A stretch of 23,932 bases of DNA from Nemertoderma westbladi (GCA_032718475.1 JAUCBJ010000656.1:1-23932); one strand, 5' to 3'. Counted from the stretch's first letter, positions 1 to 9,768 are shown. The notes: generated by a model from the sequence alone, not told the origin. Translations and numbers: made by a program.

Positions 1-2
1 AC

Positions 3-767
3 CAACTCAACATACCAATCAATAATGACATCATACACCCCCCCAATAACACCACAAAAGACAACTACCACACAAAGTCCACTAACAAATCTACTGGCAC
101 TGGTATTTATAAAGTGAACCATAACATTATCAACTCAATTAAGCACCAAACTAACCATTGTAGTAAACTGGAGGAAAAACATCAACCATCAAATAAAACA
201 AGAACTGGTTCTAATGCTCACCGACTTGATTCTTCCCAAAGAATTGCCTCTTCGGCTAAAGATACGAGAAAGGCAACATTCACAGAATATAGATCAACAT
301 CTACTTCAAGGCATTACATAGATCACCGCGAGGGCATACTCGAGGGACTGAACACGAAGAAGCCAACTTCCTCTTTGCATTCCAATCATCACGCAGTCTA
401 CAAGCAACCACCAAATAAGTTCTCAGGACAGGACTACCCCTATGCATATCTAACTGTAAAGGGAAAGGTAAATAAAGTTAATACTCACTGCATCAAGGAT
501 TATCTTCAAGACAGGCGTATCCCTGTTCACAGAATATCTCATGTTATGTCTGACAACAACAATATATGTATGAGAGTAACCATTGACCGCGGAAACCGCA
601 CTACATTGCTTAGTCATTCCTTCTGGCCAACTGGTACACAATGTCACGAATTGATTAACTACACCACGGGAAGGTCTGGAGATAACAAATTTGATGATAT
701 AAAGAAGCAGATTTATCCGAGTCACCAATTCGAGACATTCCATCCAAATATGAGGCAGTATGTTTAA
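3..767 (+). CDS. LINE-A ORF1 protein, C-terminal part (5' partial)
   Basis: The frame is open from base 3 to the TAA at 765-767, giving 254 visible residues; the true start lies off the left edge. The first two thirds are hydrophilic and rich in Ser, Thr, Asn, Lys and His, and look disordered. The last third (about 470-700) is a compact stretch from AYLTVKGKV to HSFWPTG. It resembles the RRM-like domain near the C terminus of many LINE ORF1 proteins, where a hydrophobic strand is followed by an F-WP-G motif. Such proteins bind element RNA and form the RNP. No CCHC knuckle is visible in this part. ORF2 begins 8 nt before the ORF1 stop. The assignment rests on position and the FWPTG motif. Confidence 0.65.
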   Translation, partial: QLNIPINNDIIHPPNNTTKDNYHTKSTNKSTGTGIYKVNHNIINSIKHQTNHCSKLEEKHQPSNKTRTGSNAHRLDSSQRIASSAKDTRKATFTEYRSTSTSRHYIDHREGILEGLNTKKPTSSLHSNHHAVYKQPPNKFSGQDYPYAYLTVKGKVNKVNTHCIKDYLQDRRIPVHRISHVMSDNNNICMRVTIDRGNRTTLLSHSFWPTGTQCHELINYTTGRSGDNKFDDIKKQIYPSHQFETFHPNMRQYV

Positions 768-3700
768 CATCAATGATAATGTAGCCCCTAACACAATAAC
801 TTTACAAGCTTGTGATGAATCGATACGGGATATACGTTTGGGAACTTTTAACTGTCATGGTTTCACTTCAAGCAGCGATGCTGTTAAAGACCTTCTCAGC
901 CAGTTGGACGTCCTCGCGCTACAGGAACATTGGTTAGACAAGCTTGAAGCTAAGGAATTACTGTTGGGGCTACATGACGACTTTGATTGTGTCTTCACTA
1001 CTAGAAATAACTCATCTACTGTAATACGTGGCGGAGTAGCATTGTTCTATAGGACTTCAGCCTTCAACAACATAACTCGATTTGACTCTAAGGATGATAT
1101 AGTTTGAATCCGTGCTAATTATTGTAACTACCAACAGCCATTTGTAGTGACATGCTGCTACTTCCCGGACACATCCAAAGACTCCACGCTCTACAATGAC
1201 CACGTTGGGCGGCTCAGTACTATTCTCCAGGTACATAGCGATTCATCACCCGTAATCCTAGCTGACACAAACACAGACTTAGGTAACCTACAAGGTCCTA
1301 GGAAATGCAAACTCAAAATAAGCAAAAGAGGCCGCCTACTTCATAATTACCTCAAAGAATCTGAGCTGGTAGCAATTGATACCTACTCTCCATTTTCCGG
1401 ACCTTGTATTACATTTCGTGGTAATGGTTTCTCATACATAGATCACATTATCACCAATCAACATATGCTCAATTGTGTAACAAAAGGGAAAGTATTTGAG
1501 CACGACTTCCAACTATATTCAGATCATGTACCAGTGGTTGCTCATTTCCACCTTGATAATGTACATGTACATGCTACATCGTCATGCCTGTTAGATTCTC
1601 ATTGTAAAACAAACCATACAATAGTTAAGCATACCACTCAACCTAGGACACTTAAAGTCAAACCACGTATTGCATGGGAAAAGGTAAATTCGACCATGCT
1701 AACTCAATATCAGGAAGAAGTTGTCAGACGACTGAAAGTAACTTATAATGTGCAACCTAGTCAATTATCACAATGGACAATTGCAGATGTTACATTCTTT
1801 GCATCAGATATTGAGAAATCCATTTATGAAGCGGCTGCCCTTCACTTACCTAAACGAACTGCAACTCGACGACATACCAAGAATCTTCGCATCAGAGCAT
1901 CTCCGAAACTAAAGAGCCGTATCAGAACCTGCAGTCAACTATATGACTTATGGAGCAATGATAACAAGAATGAGTCTAGTATTTACAAACCTGCATATAA
2001 CGAATCTCGCCGATCAATTAGACGCTTGAAAAACTTTCTTGCAAAGAGTGCACTGGCCACAAAAGTCAAAAAGGAAGCTGGACTAATGCACAATAACCCG
2101 CGGAGATTCTGGAACTACTTCAATAGCAAAGATAAGCCAATAGCTTCGGAAAAAGCTCAATCCGTTATTAAGGAAGAGATGAAAAACAATAACAATCCTG
2201 ATCTCAAACTCAAGGATGAGCTCAACATACTCAAAGCGAATATACAAGAAACCTGTACCACAACCATTCCACCCATTATTTCTCCTAGAACTGTTGAACG
2301 GGCATTGGAATCTCTAGCGCGTGGCAAACTACCAGATGCTTCCGGTCTAGTTCTAGAGCATTTATTGTGTTTAAATAAAGAAGTTGCCACGTCATTAATA
2401 GCTGACATGTTCAATGTATGTCTCAGATTAGGAGATATCCCAGTTTTGTTTGGGAATACTCTAATAACCAATATTTATAAAGGAAAGAATCGACCAGTAC
2501 TTTCATCTAGATCATATAGACCAATATCCACAATTTGCATTTTCGGAAAGATTCTCGAAGGAGTTATACTACATGAATGCTTCCCAGCCCTATACCAGCT
2601 GATACCGAAGGCTCAGCTGGCCTATCAGGCTAAGATTGGTACGGATCTTATCATAGCATCTATTCTGGAATTTTTAAACCATCAGAGACAAATCGGCCAA
2701 ACAATATACGTCTGCCAGCTCGACATACAAAGTGCCTTCGACAATGTAGATTATGTAATTTTGTTCAATGAGTTATCCAAGCATATTAATCCGCATATTT
2801 GCCTAGTGCTTATCAGCTACTACTCTCACACCGTGGGGTTTCTTAAATGCGGTGACTGTATTGACTTAGAGGGCATCAAACTCATACGTGGCATTAAACA
2901 GGGGTCCCTTCTATCCCCGATATTCTTCAATATTTATACAGGGTGCGTTTTATCCACATTTGAGACACCGGGTGACAGCTCCAACCTTATTAATCTATGG
3001 TTTCAAATAATTGCTTATGCCGACGATATTCTCATATTTGGGAAATCCATAGCAGAATTAGAACATATGATAAGTTTAGTTAATACAAAGCTTGGTGAAA
3101 TCAAACTAAATATTGAGCAATCAAAGACAATCTGGACATTCATATTGGGTAAAAATCAACCTGAAAGTTCAGTGCCACTGTTCCTCAACATTAAACAAAA
3201 CTTGATATTAGCTGATCCGTTTATCTGCTTTCTTGGCTATAAACTGCCAAGAACATCTGGTTCGCAAGTCCTCAACGAAATCGTACAGTCAACTACAAGA
3301 CTAGCCGATGCCTTTCATCGTCGTGGTTGGACTACACGTCATCTGAGTTGCCAAACTGTAGGGCACCTGTGGCGCCTTGTTGCACTACCATCACTCATAC
3401 ATTCTCTAAAGTACACGATCGGAATGATGACAAAAGAGGAATTAGAAAAACTCGATATCTCGTACAGGAAAGCGCTGCGTAGTGTCACTCACTTAGGCCC
3501 ATATGTGGACAATTTGATCATCTACAATTTATTGGACTGTCGGCCATTATCCTGTGAACTGTTTAGGCACAATCTCGGGGCAATCTTACGGATGAGAGAC
3601 TGCCCAAACGTGCTGATACAATCTTCCCTCACTTACCTCGGGCTAACCAGTAACGCGTCAAACAAATACGCTGGGATTTTTTCTACGTATGTTAAATCGA

Positions 3701-3906
3701 CACTCCATTATCCTCTGCCGAAACTCTCATCACTTTTAACCTACAGATACAGCAAAGTATCACTTTTGGGAAGAATAGATCTGAACTCTCTCACCAACCA
3801 ACAGTGCATTGCACGGAATTTTATAGTAGAATGTTACAACTCTTCATTGCCAATAACCTTGAAACATGATCGTATTCTAAATTTTTTTAATGTACATAAA
3901 CGGTAG
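760..3906 (+). pseudogene. LINE-A ORF2: AP endonuclease-reverse transcriptase, one in-frame TGA
   Basis: This is one reading frame of 1049 codons from ATG at 760 to TAG at 3904-3906, interrupted only by TGA at 1105-1107 (codon 116). The endonuclease comes first: FNCHGF near residue 31, QEHWL near 55, ILADTN, SYIDHI near 228 and SDHVPV near 255. The reverse transcriptase follows: SYRPIS near 586, motif A LDIQSAFDNVDY near 655, motif B IKQGSLLSP near 712 and catalytic YADD near 753. A C-terminal region follows, with no RNase H. The product would nick target DNA and prime reverse transcription there. The TGA lies inside the endonuclease and reads like a nonsense change (TGG or CGA to TGA). Without readthrough this copy cannot make full-length ORF2 protein. 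Confidence 0.9.
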
Positions 3907-4076
3907 TGTGTCCCAGGTCCCACAAACAATAGTGTCAATAAACTGGTAGATTGTTGCCAGCGAATTATATAGTGTAACTGGTTTTTACTCGCATCGTTGT
4001 TTCTAGGGTTGTTTCCTTGGTTTTGTGTAATATTTGTACATATTTTATTTCATTTTTACTGATAATTCAATTAAAT

Positions 4077-4127
4077 GCTAGCTTGACTAGCGCTTGCGCG
4101 CAATTGGCGCGATAAATAAATAAAATA
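4077..4127 (+). other. LINE-A 3' terminal double hairpin and tail
   Basis: The last part of the 3' UTR folds into two adjacent hairpins: GCTAG/CTAGC (4077-4081 with 4087-4091, loop CTTGA) and CGCGC/GCGCG (4097-4101 with 4107-4111, loop AATTG). A short A-rich repeat follows to about 4127. In several LINE families the element's RT recognises 3' stem-loops, so this is a reasonable candidate for the RT recognition site. A related pair occurs at 15822-15857 inside the GPx intron, with a compensatory base-pair change. Confidence 0.5.
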
Positions 4128-5187
4128 CACATTAAAGACTAAAAATATTTATTATTATGGTATTATGTATTATTATTAAGTATTATTGGTGTTCTAGTTG
4201 ATCGTTTGTACACAGTACATACACCGTGCATATATGGTACTATGCTACTTACTTGTACCGGTGTCTTATGTTGTTAGCACTCCCCCCATCTCAGAACTCA
4301 CCCCGGGAAATATAATAAGCTAACTCCCATTACAGTAGAGCTCCCCCCTTCCGATTGGCATTAGTACAGTGTGGTATGCAGGTTAACAATAAACAAAAAA
4401 TACTTACTTTAGACTACATTGCCACGGGGGGGGGGGGGGGGGGGGGGGGGGGTAGCCATGTTTCTACGTTCTACTTTGCTTCACGGGGACCGTTTGAGGG
4501 AGAGGAGGGGGAGGGGCCGGGGGGAGGGGGGGGGGGGGGGGGGGTGGCGTGAGTAGTTCTAACATGGAACACCTGCCCCGTTCTATATGATTAACATTCC
4601 CGTTTTGACATTCCGTTACTGTAGGGTAGGGCTATGGTTAGCAACACGGTGGCGCGGTGACGTATAAGGTTCTATAACTTGTACATCTACCCACATTACT
4701 TTTTCCATTTTTGAATACAATTTATTATTATGCAGTTGATAATATCGTTGTTTCATTAAGTATTGGAGAAATATATTCTCAGAGTAGACTGGGGACATTA
4801 CAGACAATGTCAATTAATTCATTAATGATATACTATAGATAACGACATTCTATGAACACAAAATAATCTGTAGGTTTCCCACATTGTTAGGCGTGTAAAT
4901 AAATATTGGACTATTGACCTCAATGTAATGTAATGAAGGAATCAGTGATATTATTAATAAATTTCAAGTAAATTGAATCATCGGCTTACTGGAATAGCGT
5001 TATCTGAATACTTAGAAATTGTAAACATTTACTCCAATAAAGTACGTATGCTTTTTGAGTTGAAGCAAAAATAGCTGTACACCAGTTAGTTACCTAGAAG
5101 TATTACTTTATTTTAAGATTCACTGACAATTCAAAAAAATGATTTCGGCTGAATATCATTTATGTATTTATTTGTTACCTCAAACAT
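4128..5187. other. Low-complexity intergenic DNA with poly-G tracts
   Basis: No gene is seen. AT-rich stretches such as ATTATT-type repeats (4140-4190) alternate with two long G homopolymers, about 4425-4452 and 4520-4543, separated by a purine-rich GGGAGAGG stretch. The G tracts could form G-quadruplexes. They are also places where read errors or slippage make the length unreliable. Confidence 0.6.
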
Positions 5188-5998
5188 TTGTAGCACGTTG
5201 TGTAGCACGTTGTGTAGCACGTTGTGTAGCACGTTGTGTAGCACATTGTGCAGCACGTTGTGTAGCACGTTGTGTAGCACGTTGGGTAGCACGTTGTGTA
5301 GCACGTTGTGTAGCACGTTGTGTAGGACGTTGTGTAGCACGTTGTGTAGCACGTTGTGTAGCACGTTGTGTAGCACGTTGTGTAGGACGTTGTGTAGCAC
5401 GTTGTGTAGCACGTTGTGTAGCACGTTGTGTAGCACGTTGTGTAGCACGTTGTGTAGCACGTTGTGTAGCACGTTGTGTAGCACGTTGTGTAGGACGTTG
5501 TGTAGCACGTTGTGTAGCACGTTGTGTAGCACGTTGTGTAGCACGTTGTGTAGCACGTTGTGTAGCACGTTGTGTAGCACGTTGTGTAGCACGTTGTGTA
5601 GCACGTTGTGTAGCACGTTGTGTAGCACGTTGTGTAGGACGTTGTGTAGCACGTTGTGTAGGACGTTGTGTAGCACGTTGTGTAGGACGTTGTGTAGCAC
5701 GTTGTGTAGCACGTTGTGTAGCACGTTGTGTAGCACGTTGTGTAGCACGTTGTGTAGCACGTTGTGTAGCACGTTGTGTAGCACGTTGTGTAGCACGTTG
5801 TGTAGCACGTTGTGTAGCACGTTGTGTAGCACGTTGTGTAGGACGTTGTGTAGCACGTTGTGTAGCACGTTGTGTAGCACGTTGTGTAGCACGTTGTGTA
5901 GCACGTTGCGTAGCACGTTGTGTAGCACGTTGTGTAGCACGTTGTGTAGCACGTTGTGTAGCACGTTGTGTAGCACGCTGTGTAGCACGTTCTGTGTA
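5188..5998. repeat. 12-bp minisatellite (GTAGCACGTTGT)n, about 67 copies
   Basis: The unit GTAGCACGTTGT repeats head to tail for about 810 bp with very few variants. The commonest is GTAGGACGTTGT, near 5325, 5385, 5493, 5637, 5661, 5685 and 5841; rare others are at the edges. The unit is a multiple of 3 and has no stop in several frames, so long ORFs appear on both strands (ARCV, STLC, NVLH, YTTC repeats). These are artefacts of the period, not proteins. The near identity of copies suggests recent expansion or homogenisation. Confidence 0.95.
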
Positions 5999-6259
5999 AC
6001 ACTTTTATACCCAGGGCGTATAATTTTTGCACTTAAACAATATTACATTTTACAACGGTGCAGATTCCTCCCTTTTAAAAATGAAGCCCGTTCTTCGTAA
6101 AATAATGTTAAAATTAAGTATGAAAGTACATTCTAGAATGTGTAAAATAGTACTCAAACGATTACATAATTATTGTCGTCCCCTTTATAATGACTCGCAC
6201 ATTACTCGCTTATAAAGTTCTAGAATACACACTAGTGTTTAAACGGGAACAGACTTTTC

Positions 6260-6280
6260 GGGATCGGGACCGGGATCGGG
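6260..6280 (+). other. Canonical G-quadruplex motif in the left inverted end
   Basis: Four GGG runs are separated by exact 3-nt loops (ATC, ACC, ATC). This meets the classical G3+N1-7 definition. It lies inside the GC-rich subrepeat of the MITE-like element, in otherwise AT-rich DNA. Confidence 0.7.
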
Positions 6281-6474
6281 ATTATCACTCTTGCGATCCC
6301 GATGTTCGGGATTGCAATTTTGGATTAAATTCCTCAAAGTTAATAGTATATATAGGTGGCGGTTTTGGGTAACACTCACTTTATCTTACACTTATGAAAT
6401 ATTAGTAAGATAAACTTTATATTAAAATTATTTTGAAATTGATTACTGGATGGTTTACTGACATATAAATTCGA

Positions 6475-6487
6475 TATAATCAATAAA
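6475..6487 (+). repeat. LINE-B target-site duplication, left copy
   Basis: TATAATCAATAAA is repeated exactly at 8823-8835, immediately after the (TAG)n tail of LINE-B. This perfect 13-bp pair marks the insertion boundaries. Confidence 0.9.
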
Positions 6488-8822
6488 GAAGAATGTGAAT
6501 TGATACCAACAAACAACACATTCGAAAAGAGTAAGGGGACCTTTCAATACCCTAATGGAACCAAAGCACAACTGGATTACATCCTTATAAACAAAAAGTG
6601 GAGAAATAGCATGATCAACTGCGAGGCATACAGCTCGTTCAACCTAATTGGTTCGGACCACAGAATTGTGACTGCAGAGATCAGACTCAGTTTGAGAGCC
6701 AGCAAACCCAGGACAAGCAAGCAAATCAACTATGACTGGGAGAAACTCAGAACTGACAATGCTGTAAAGGATGCTTATACAGTAGAAGTTCAAAACCGCT
6801 TTGAAGCACTTCAGTCAATGGATGAAGACCAATCCACCGATTCAATATACCAGAATATAATAACAGCCCACAAGCAATCAGCTAAGAGGCATATCCCCCA
6901 GAAACCCAAACGAAAACAGTATGTGCCATGGCAAAACTCTGAGGTTACTTGTAAGAGAGAAGATCTTAAGATAGCCTACAAAGTTAAAACCGAACAACCA
7001 ACAACCGAAAACATTAACAAGGTTGAGAAAGCTAAGGACGATCTTAAATTGGCCTACAACATCAGCCAGGAAAAGTACATACAGGATAAAACAGAAGCAA
7101 TTACAACTGCTCACATACAGCAACAATCAAGACTCACCTGGCAAACTGTAAATGAGGTATCTGGTCGGAAAAGTTGTGCAAAGGGGCGCCTCAAAGCCGA
7201 TAGTCCTGAAGAACGAGTTAGGAAGTGGAAAAACCACTTCAGCAACTTGCTTGGGCAGCCACCAAACATCGAGGTCAGCCCTACAAGGAAAATATATGAC
7301 AAGACACTACCCATAGAAACAGAGGACTTCACACCTGCCGAACTCCAAAGAAGCATTAAAAGCATGTCCAATAATAAAGCGAGTGAATTAGATGAAATCC
7401 CAGCGGAGGTATGGAAAACCGGAGCGCTAAACAGACCATTATTGAATGTTTGCAACCGGATGTTAAAAGGGGAAAAGCCACCACCAATTTGGACTAAAGG
7501 TCAACTAAAGCCTCTCCCCAAGAAAGGAGACCTCGGCATACCAACAAACTATCGCGGGATCTGTCTGCTTGTGGTAGCTGCCAAAATATACAATAAAATG
7601 ATTCTATATAGGATTAGGCCTCACATAGAGAAACTACTGCGTAAGAGCCAAAACGGATTTCGACCAAGTAGATCAACAATAGCTCAGATACTTGTACTAC
7701 GGAGACTGATTGAAGGAATTAAGTCAAAGAATCTCCCCGCAGTCATGACTTTTGTGGACTTCAAGAAGGCATTCGACTCCATCCATAGAGGTAAAATGCT
7801 TGAAATCCTAAGAGCTTATGGAATACCAGAAGTAATTGTTGCTGGCATTGGATTGTTATATTGTGACACAGAAGCGCAGGTACTCTCACCAGATGGTGAA
7901 ACTGAGTTTTTCTCAATCCTGGCTGGCGTACTGCAAGGTGACACATTAGCACCGTTACTATTTGTAATTGTGCTGGATTACGCAATGAGGACGGCCACAA
8001 AGGGTGAAGATCTGGGATTCACACTTCAAGAACGCAGAAGTAGTAGATATCCGGCAACTACAGTCACAGACACCGACTTTGCGGATGACATCGCCCTGCT
8101 CTCTAATACGCTAGCAGATGCACAGCTTCTACTAAATAAAGTGGAGAGGGCTGCTAAGGAGGTTGGATTGCATATAAATGCTACCAAGACCGAATTCATG
8201 ACCTTTAATGTTGATGGAAACTTGACAACCATTGATAATAATCAACTAAGGAAGGTCGATGACTTCCAGTACCTTGGATCATGGATAGAGAGTAGCAAAA
8301 AGGACATAGAAGTTAGGAAAGCAAAGGCTTGGGTAGCTCTATCAAAAATGGATACCATCTGGAAATCAGATCTCTCCAGGCACCTGAAGACTAAGTTCTT
8401 TCGAGCCACAGTGGAAAGTGTATTTTTATACGGGGGTGAGACCTGGACACTGACTAAATCACTTGAACAACGAATTTATGGTTGCTACACAAGACTACTA
8501 AGGGCAGCCCTAAACATCAGCTGGAGACAACACATGACAAACGCCGAGCTTTATGGTACAATACCACCTGTATCAACCACCCTCCGTGAACGCAGATTAA
8601 GATTCAGTGGGCACTGCTGGCGAAGTAAAGACGAGGTCATACCAGATCTACTTCTCTGGCAACCAACTCATGGAAAGCGTAGTCGTGGACGACCGGCCAT
8701 AACATATATAGATCAACTTGAAAGGGATACTGAACTTGGGAGAAACGAAATTGCGACAACTATGGAGAATCGGGAAGCCTGGTGTCCGAGTTCGCTCGAC
8801 CTAGTAGTAGTAGTAGTAGTAG
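6488..8822 (+). mobile_element. LINE-B: 5'-truncated RTE-like non-LTR retrotransposon
   Basis: The element runs from directly after the left target-site duplication to a (TAG)n tail at about 8801-8822, just before the right one. It is truncated within the endonuclease domain, as expected from incomplete target-primed reverse transcription. The short-microsatellite 3' end and a protein of the kind often mis-annotated as craniofacial development protein 2 fit an RTE-like group. The perfect duplications and an unbroken reading frame indicate a recent insertion. It landed inside the older MITE-like element. Confidence 0.9.
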
Positions 8823-8827
8823 TATAA
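6488..8827 (+). CDS. LINE-B ORF2 fragment: endonuclease C terminus plus reverse transcriptase
   Basis: The frame is open from the truncation point to the TAA at 8825-8827, about 779 residues with no frameshift. It starts mid-protein; the first possible initiators are incidental. The end of the AP endonuclease is visible (AQLDYILINKK, then GSDHRIV). The reverse transcriptase follows: NYRGICLL, motif A FVDFKKAFDSIH (about 8 codons after 7730), motif B GVLQGDTLAP and catalytic FADD at about 8078-8089. A C-terminal region has LRERRLRFSGHCWR and GKRSRGRP. The last residues (Val repeats) are translated from the (TAG)n tail, and the stop lies in the duplicated target site, so the original C terminus has been lost or extended. 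A truncated endonuclease means it is not autonomous. Confidence 0.9.
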   Translation, partial: EECELIPTNNTFEKSKGTFQYPNGTKAQLDYILINKKWRNSMINCEAYSSFNLIGSDHRIVTAEIRLSLRASKPRTSKQINYDWEKLRTDNAVKDAYTVEVQNRFEALQSMDEDQSTDSIYQNIITAHKQSAKRHIPQKPKRKQYVPWQNSEVTCKREDLKIAYKVKTEQPTTENINKVEKAKDDLKLAYNISQEKYIQDKTEAITTAHIQQQSRLTWQTVNEVSGRKSCAKGRLKADSPEERVRKWKNHFSNLLGQPPNIEVSPTRKIYDKTLPIETEDFTPAELQRSIKSMSNNKASELDEIPAEVWKTGALNRPLLNVCNRMLKGEKPPPIWTKGQLKPLPKKGDLGIPTNYRGICLLVVAAKIYNKMILYRIRPHIEKLLRKSQNGFRPSRSTIAQILVLRRLIEGIKSKNLPAVMTFVDFKKAFDSIHRGKMLEILRAYGIPEVIVAGIGLLYCDTEAQVLSPDGETEFFSILAGVLQGDTLAPLLFVIVLDYAMRTATKGEDLGFTLQERRSSRYPATTVTDTDFADDIALLSNTLADAQLLLNKVERAAKEVGLHINATKTEFMTFNVDGNLTTIDNNQLRKVDDFQYLGSWIESSKKDIEVRKAKAWVALSKMDTIWKSDLSRHLKTKFFRATVESVFLYGGETWTLTKSLEQRIYGCYTRLLRAALNISWRQHMTNAELYGTIPPVSTTLRERRLRFSGHCWRSKDEVIPDLLLWQPTHGKRSRGRPAITYIDQLERDTELGRNEIATTMENREAWCPSSLDLVVVVVVV

Positions 8828-8835
8828 TCAATAAA
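8823..8835 (+). repeat. LINE-B target-site duplication, right copy
   Basis: This is an exact copy of the 13-bp sequence at 6475-6487, directly following the (TAG)n tail. Confidence 0.9.
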
Positions 8836-9011
8836 TTTCAGTTCTGCTTGAACTATTTATTAGATATTAAAAAAATTTACTTTACTATATTTACTTCGGG
8901 ATCCCGTTCCAAAAAATTCGTGATCGGGACCGGGATTGCAATTTTCGCCGGGATCCCGGTTTTTCGGGATCGGGATCCCGTTTAAACACTACAAATAATA
9001 AATTTTTCTAT

Positions 9012-9027
9012 AAAGTTCTTCTTTCAG
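9012..9027 (+). other. Candidate 3' splice site upstream of the orphan ORF
   Basis: A pyrimidine-rich stretch ending TTCTTCTTTCAG (AG at 9026-9027) is a good acceptor. If it is used, an exon starting at 9028 carries a short 5' UTR with a small upstream ORF (ATG GTT AAA TAA near 9045) before the ATG at 9094. The upstream intron would then contain the MITE-like element and LINE-B. Confidence 0.4.
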
Positions 9028-9093
9028 TACTGCCGGTACGAATAATGGTTAAATAATCTAGTATTTTGGATTTTATTAAAACTTTCCTCTGTA

Positions 9094-9591
9094 ATGGATC
9101 TTCTAAATAAACTGAAGCGAACCTGTTCCATCCCTAACTCCCAAGTCCCTTCGACACAATGGGAGCCCTCGAGCTACTCTGTTCCCGGCGACGATTCGTA
9201 TCAATCGGAACTTCACATGCCTTACAACCAAGATGGAGATTCCAACGACATCAGTACAACTAGCGTGAGCTCGGAAGACCCAGACGAAGGAATTGGTACC
9301 GATATGTCATGCGTGACACCTCCTAGCGCTGGTAGCAAGAAGGAAGCAGCCTTCTCTTGGGAAACTGTTAGAACTTACGCCATACAGGCTAAATCTTACG
9401 ATGTGGTCAGTACCCATGACAACAACGAAAATACGGATGCTACACAAACTGTCACTCGAACTGAAAGTAACAGAGTTACAGAAGTGCGACCTAGAAGTTC
9501 TAGTTTGAAGAAGTACAAGAGATGGGTGGATAAAACCAAATCAGCTTTGATGAACGACGAAGATGTTGACTCATACGACAATTTACTTTAA
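9094..9591 (+). CDS. Uncharacterised acidic, serine-rich 165-residue protein (possible last exon)
   Basis: I do not recognise the family. The frame runs from ATG at 9094 to TAA at 9589-9591 in DNA with more GC than its flanks, and it reads like coding sequence rather than repeat. The N terminus has a short basic patch (LLNKLKRTC). Residues 30-80 are rich in Ser, Asp, Thr and Gly, with EDPDEGIGTDMS. Residues 85-105 are more ordered (FSWETVRTYAIQAKSYDVV). A basic stretch (SSSLKKYKRWVDKTKSA) precedes an acidic tail ending DSYDNLL. No signal peptide or membrane segment is seen, and most of it should be disordered. Poly(A) signals follow at 9763 and 9906. The ATG start is a guess, since an upstream exon could extend the protein. 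Alternative: a chance ORF. Confidence 0.5.
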   Translation: MDLLNKLKRTCSIPNSQVPSTQWEPSSYSVPGDDSYQSELHMPYNQDGDSNDISTTSVSSEDPDEGIGTDMSCVTPPSAGSKKEAAFSWETVRTYAIQAKSYDVVSTHDNNENTDATQTVTRTESNRVTEVRPRSSSLKKYKRWVDKTKSALMNDEDVDSYDNLL

Positions 9592-9762
9592 AATTATTTA
9601 ACAAGTTGGATAATATGATTTCAAATTGTACTGCACCGTTATTGCCACAATTATACTGTACTATCTCTGTACTTTCTTGGACTATCTTTATTGTTGTGGG
9701 GGGGTGGGAGGGGGGGAATTGTTCGCGAAGATAAAAAGTCTCAAATTAGGTATGTAAACGCC

Positions 9763-9768
9763 AATAAA
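9763..9768 (+). terminator. Poly(A) signal AATAAA after the orphan ORF
   Basis: AATAAA lies 172 nt after the stop, with a second AATAAA at 9906-9911. Between the ORF and the first signal is a G-rich stretch (about 9698-9717). Confidence 0.4.

Larger units (their letters stand above)
1..4127 (+). mobile_element. LINE-A: near-complete non-LTR retrotransposon, truncated by the window edge
   Basis: A two-ORF LINE reads left to right: the end of ORF1, an overlapping ORF2 with AP-type endonuclease and reverse transcriptase, then a 3' UTR of about 220 bp ending in a (TAAA)n-like tail near 4111-4127. There is no LTR, integrase or RNase H. The element enters from beyond the left edge, so its 5' end and target-site duplication cannot be checked. 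It looks fairly young because ORF1 is open and ORF2 has a single in-frame stop. The EN start (FNCHGF, QEHWL) and the RT motifs fit the EN-bearing LINE group (CR1/L2/Jockey-like or a relative). The exact clade is not decidable by eye. Confidence 0.9.
6222..9008. mobile_element. MITE/foldback-like element with GC-rich inverted ends, split by LINE-B
   Basis: The inverted ends share TAGTGTTTAAACGGG: 6233-6247 on the plus strand and about 8976-8990 as its reverse complement. Inside them lie GC-rich subrepeats of GGGATC/GGGACC type at about 6259-6310 and 8895-8985. An 11-bp direct repeat TATAAAGTTCT flanks the region at 6211-6221 and 9009-9019 and may be the target-site duplication, though it lies 11-19 bp outside the shared inverted sequence. 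Without LINE-B the element would be about 440 bp and non-coding. The superfamily is unresolved: hAT elements make 8-bp duplications, which this does not match. Confidence 0.55.

Noticed and set aside
5131-6100. Long ORFs of Cys/Val/Thr repeats on both strands
   Set aside because: They are forced by the 12-bp stop-free satellite unit; no frame is preferred.
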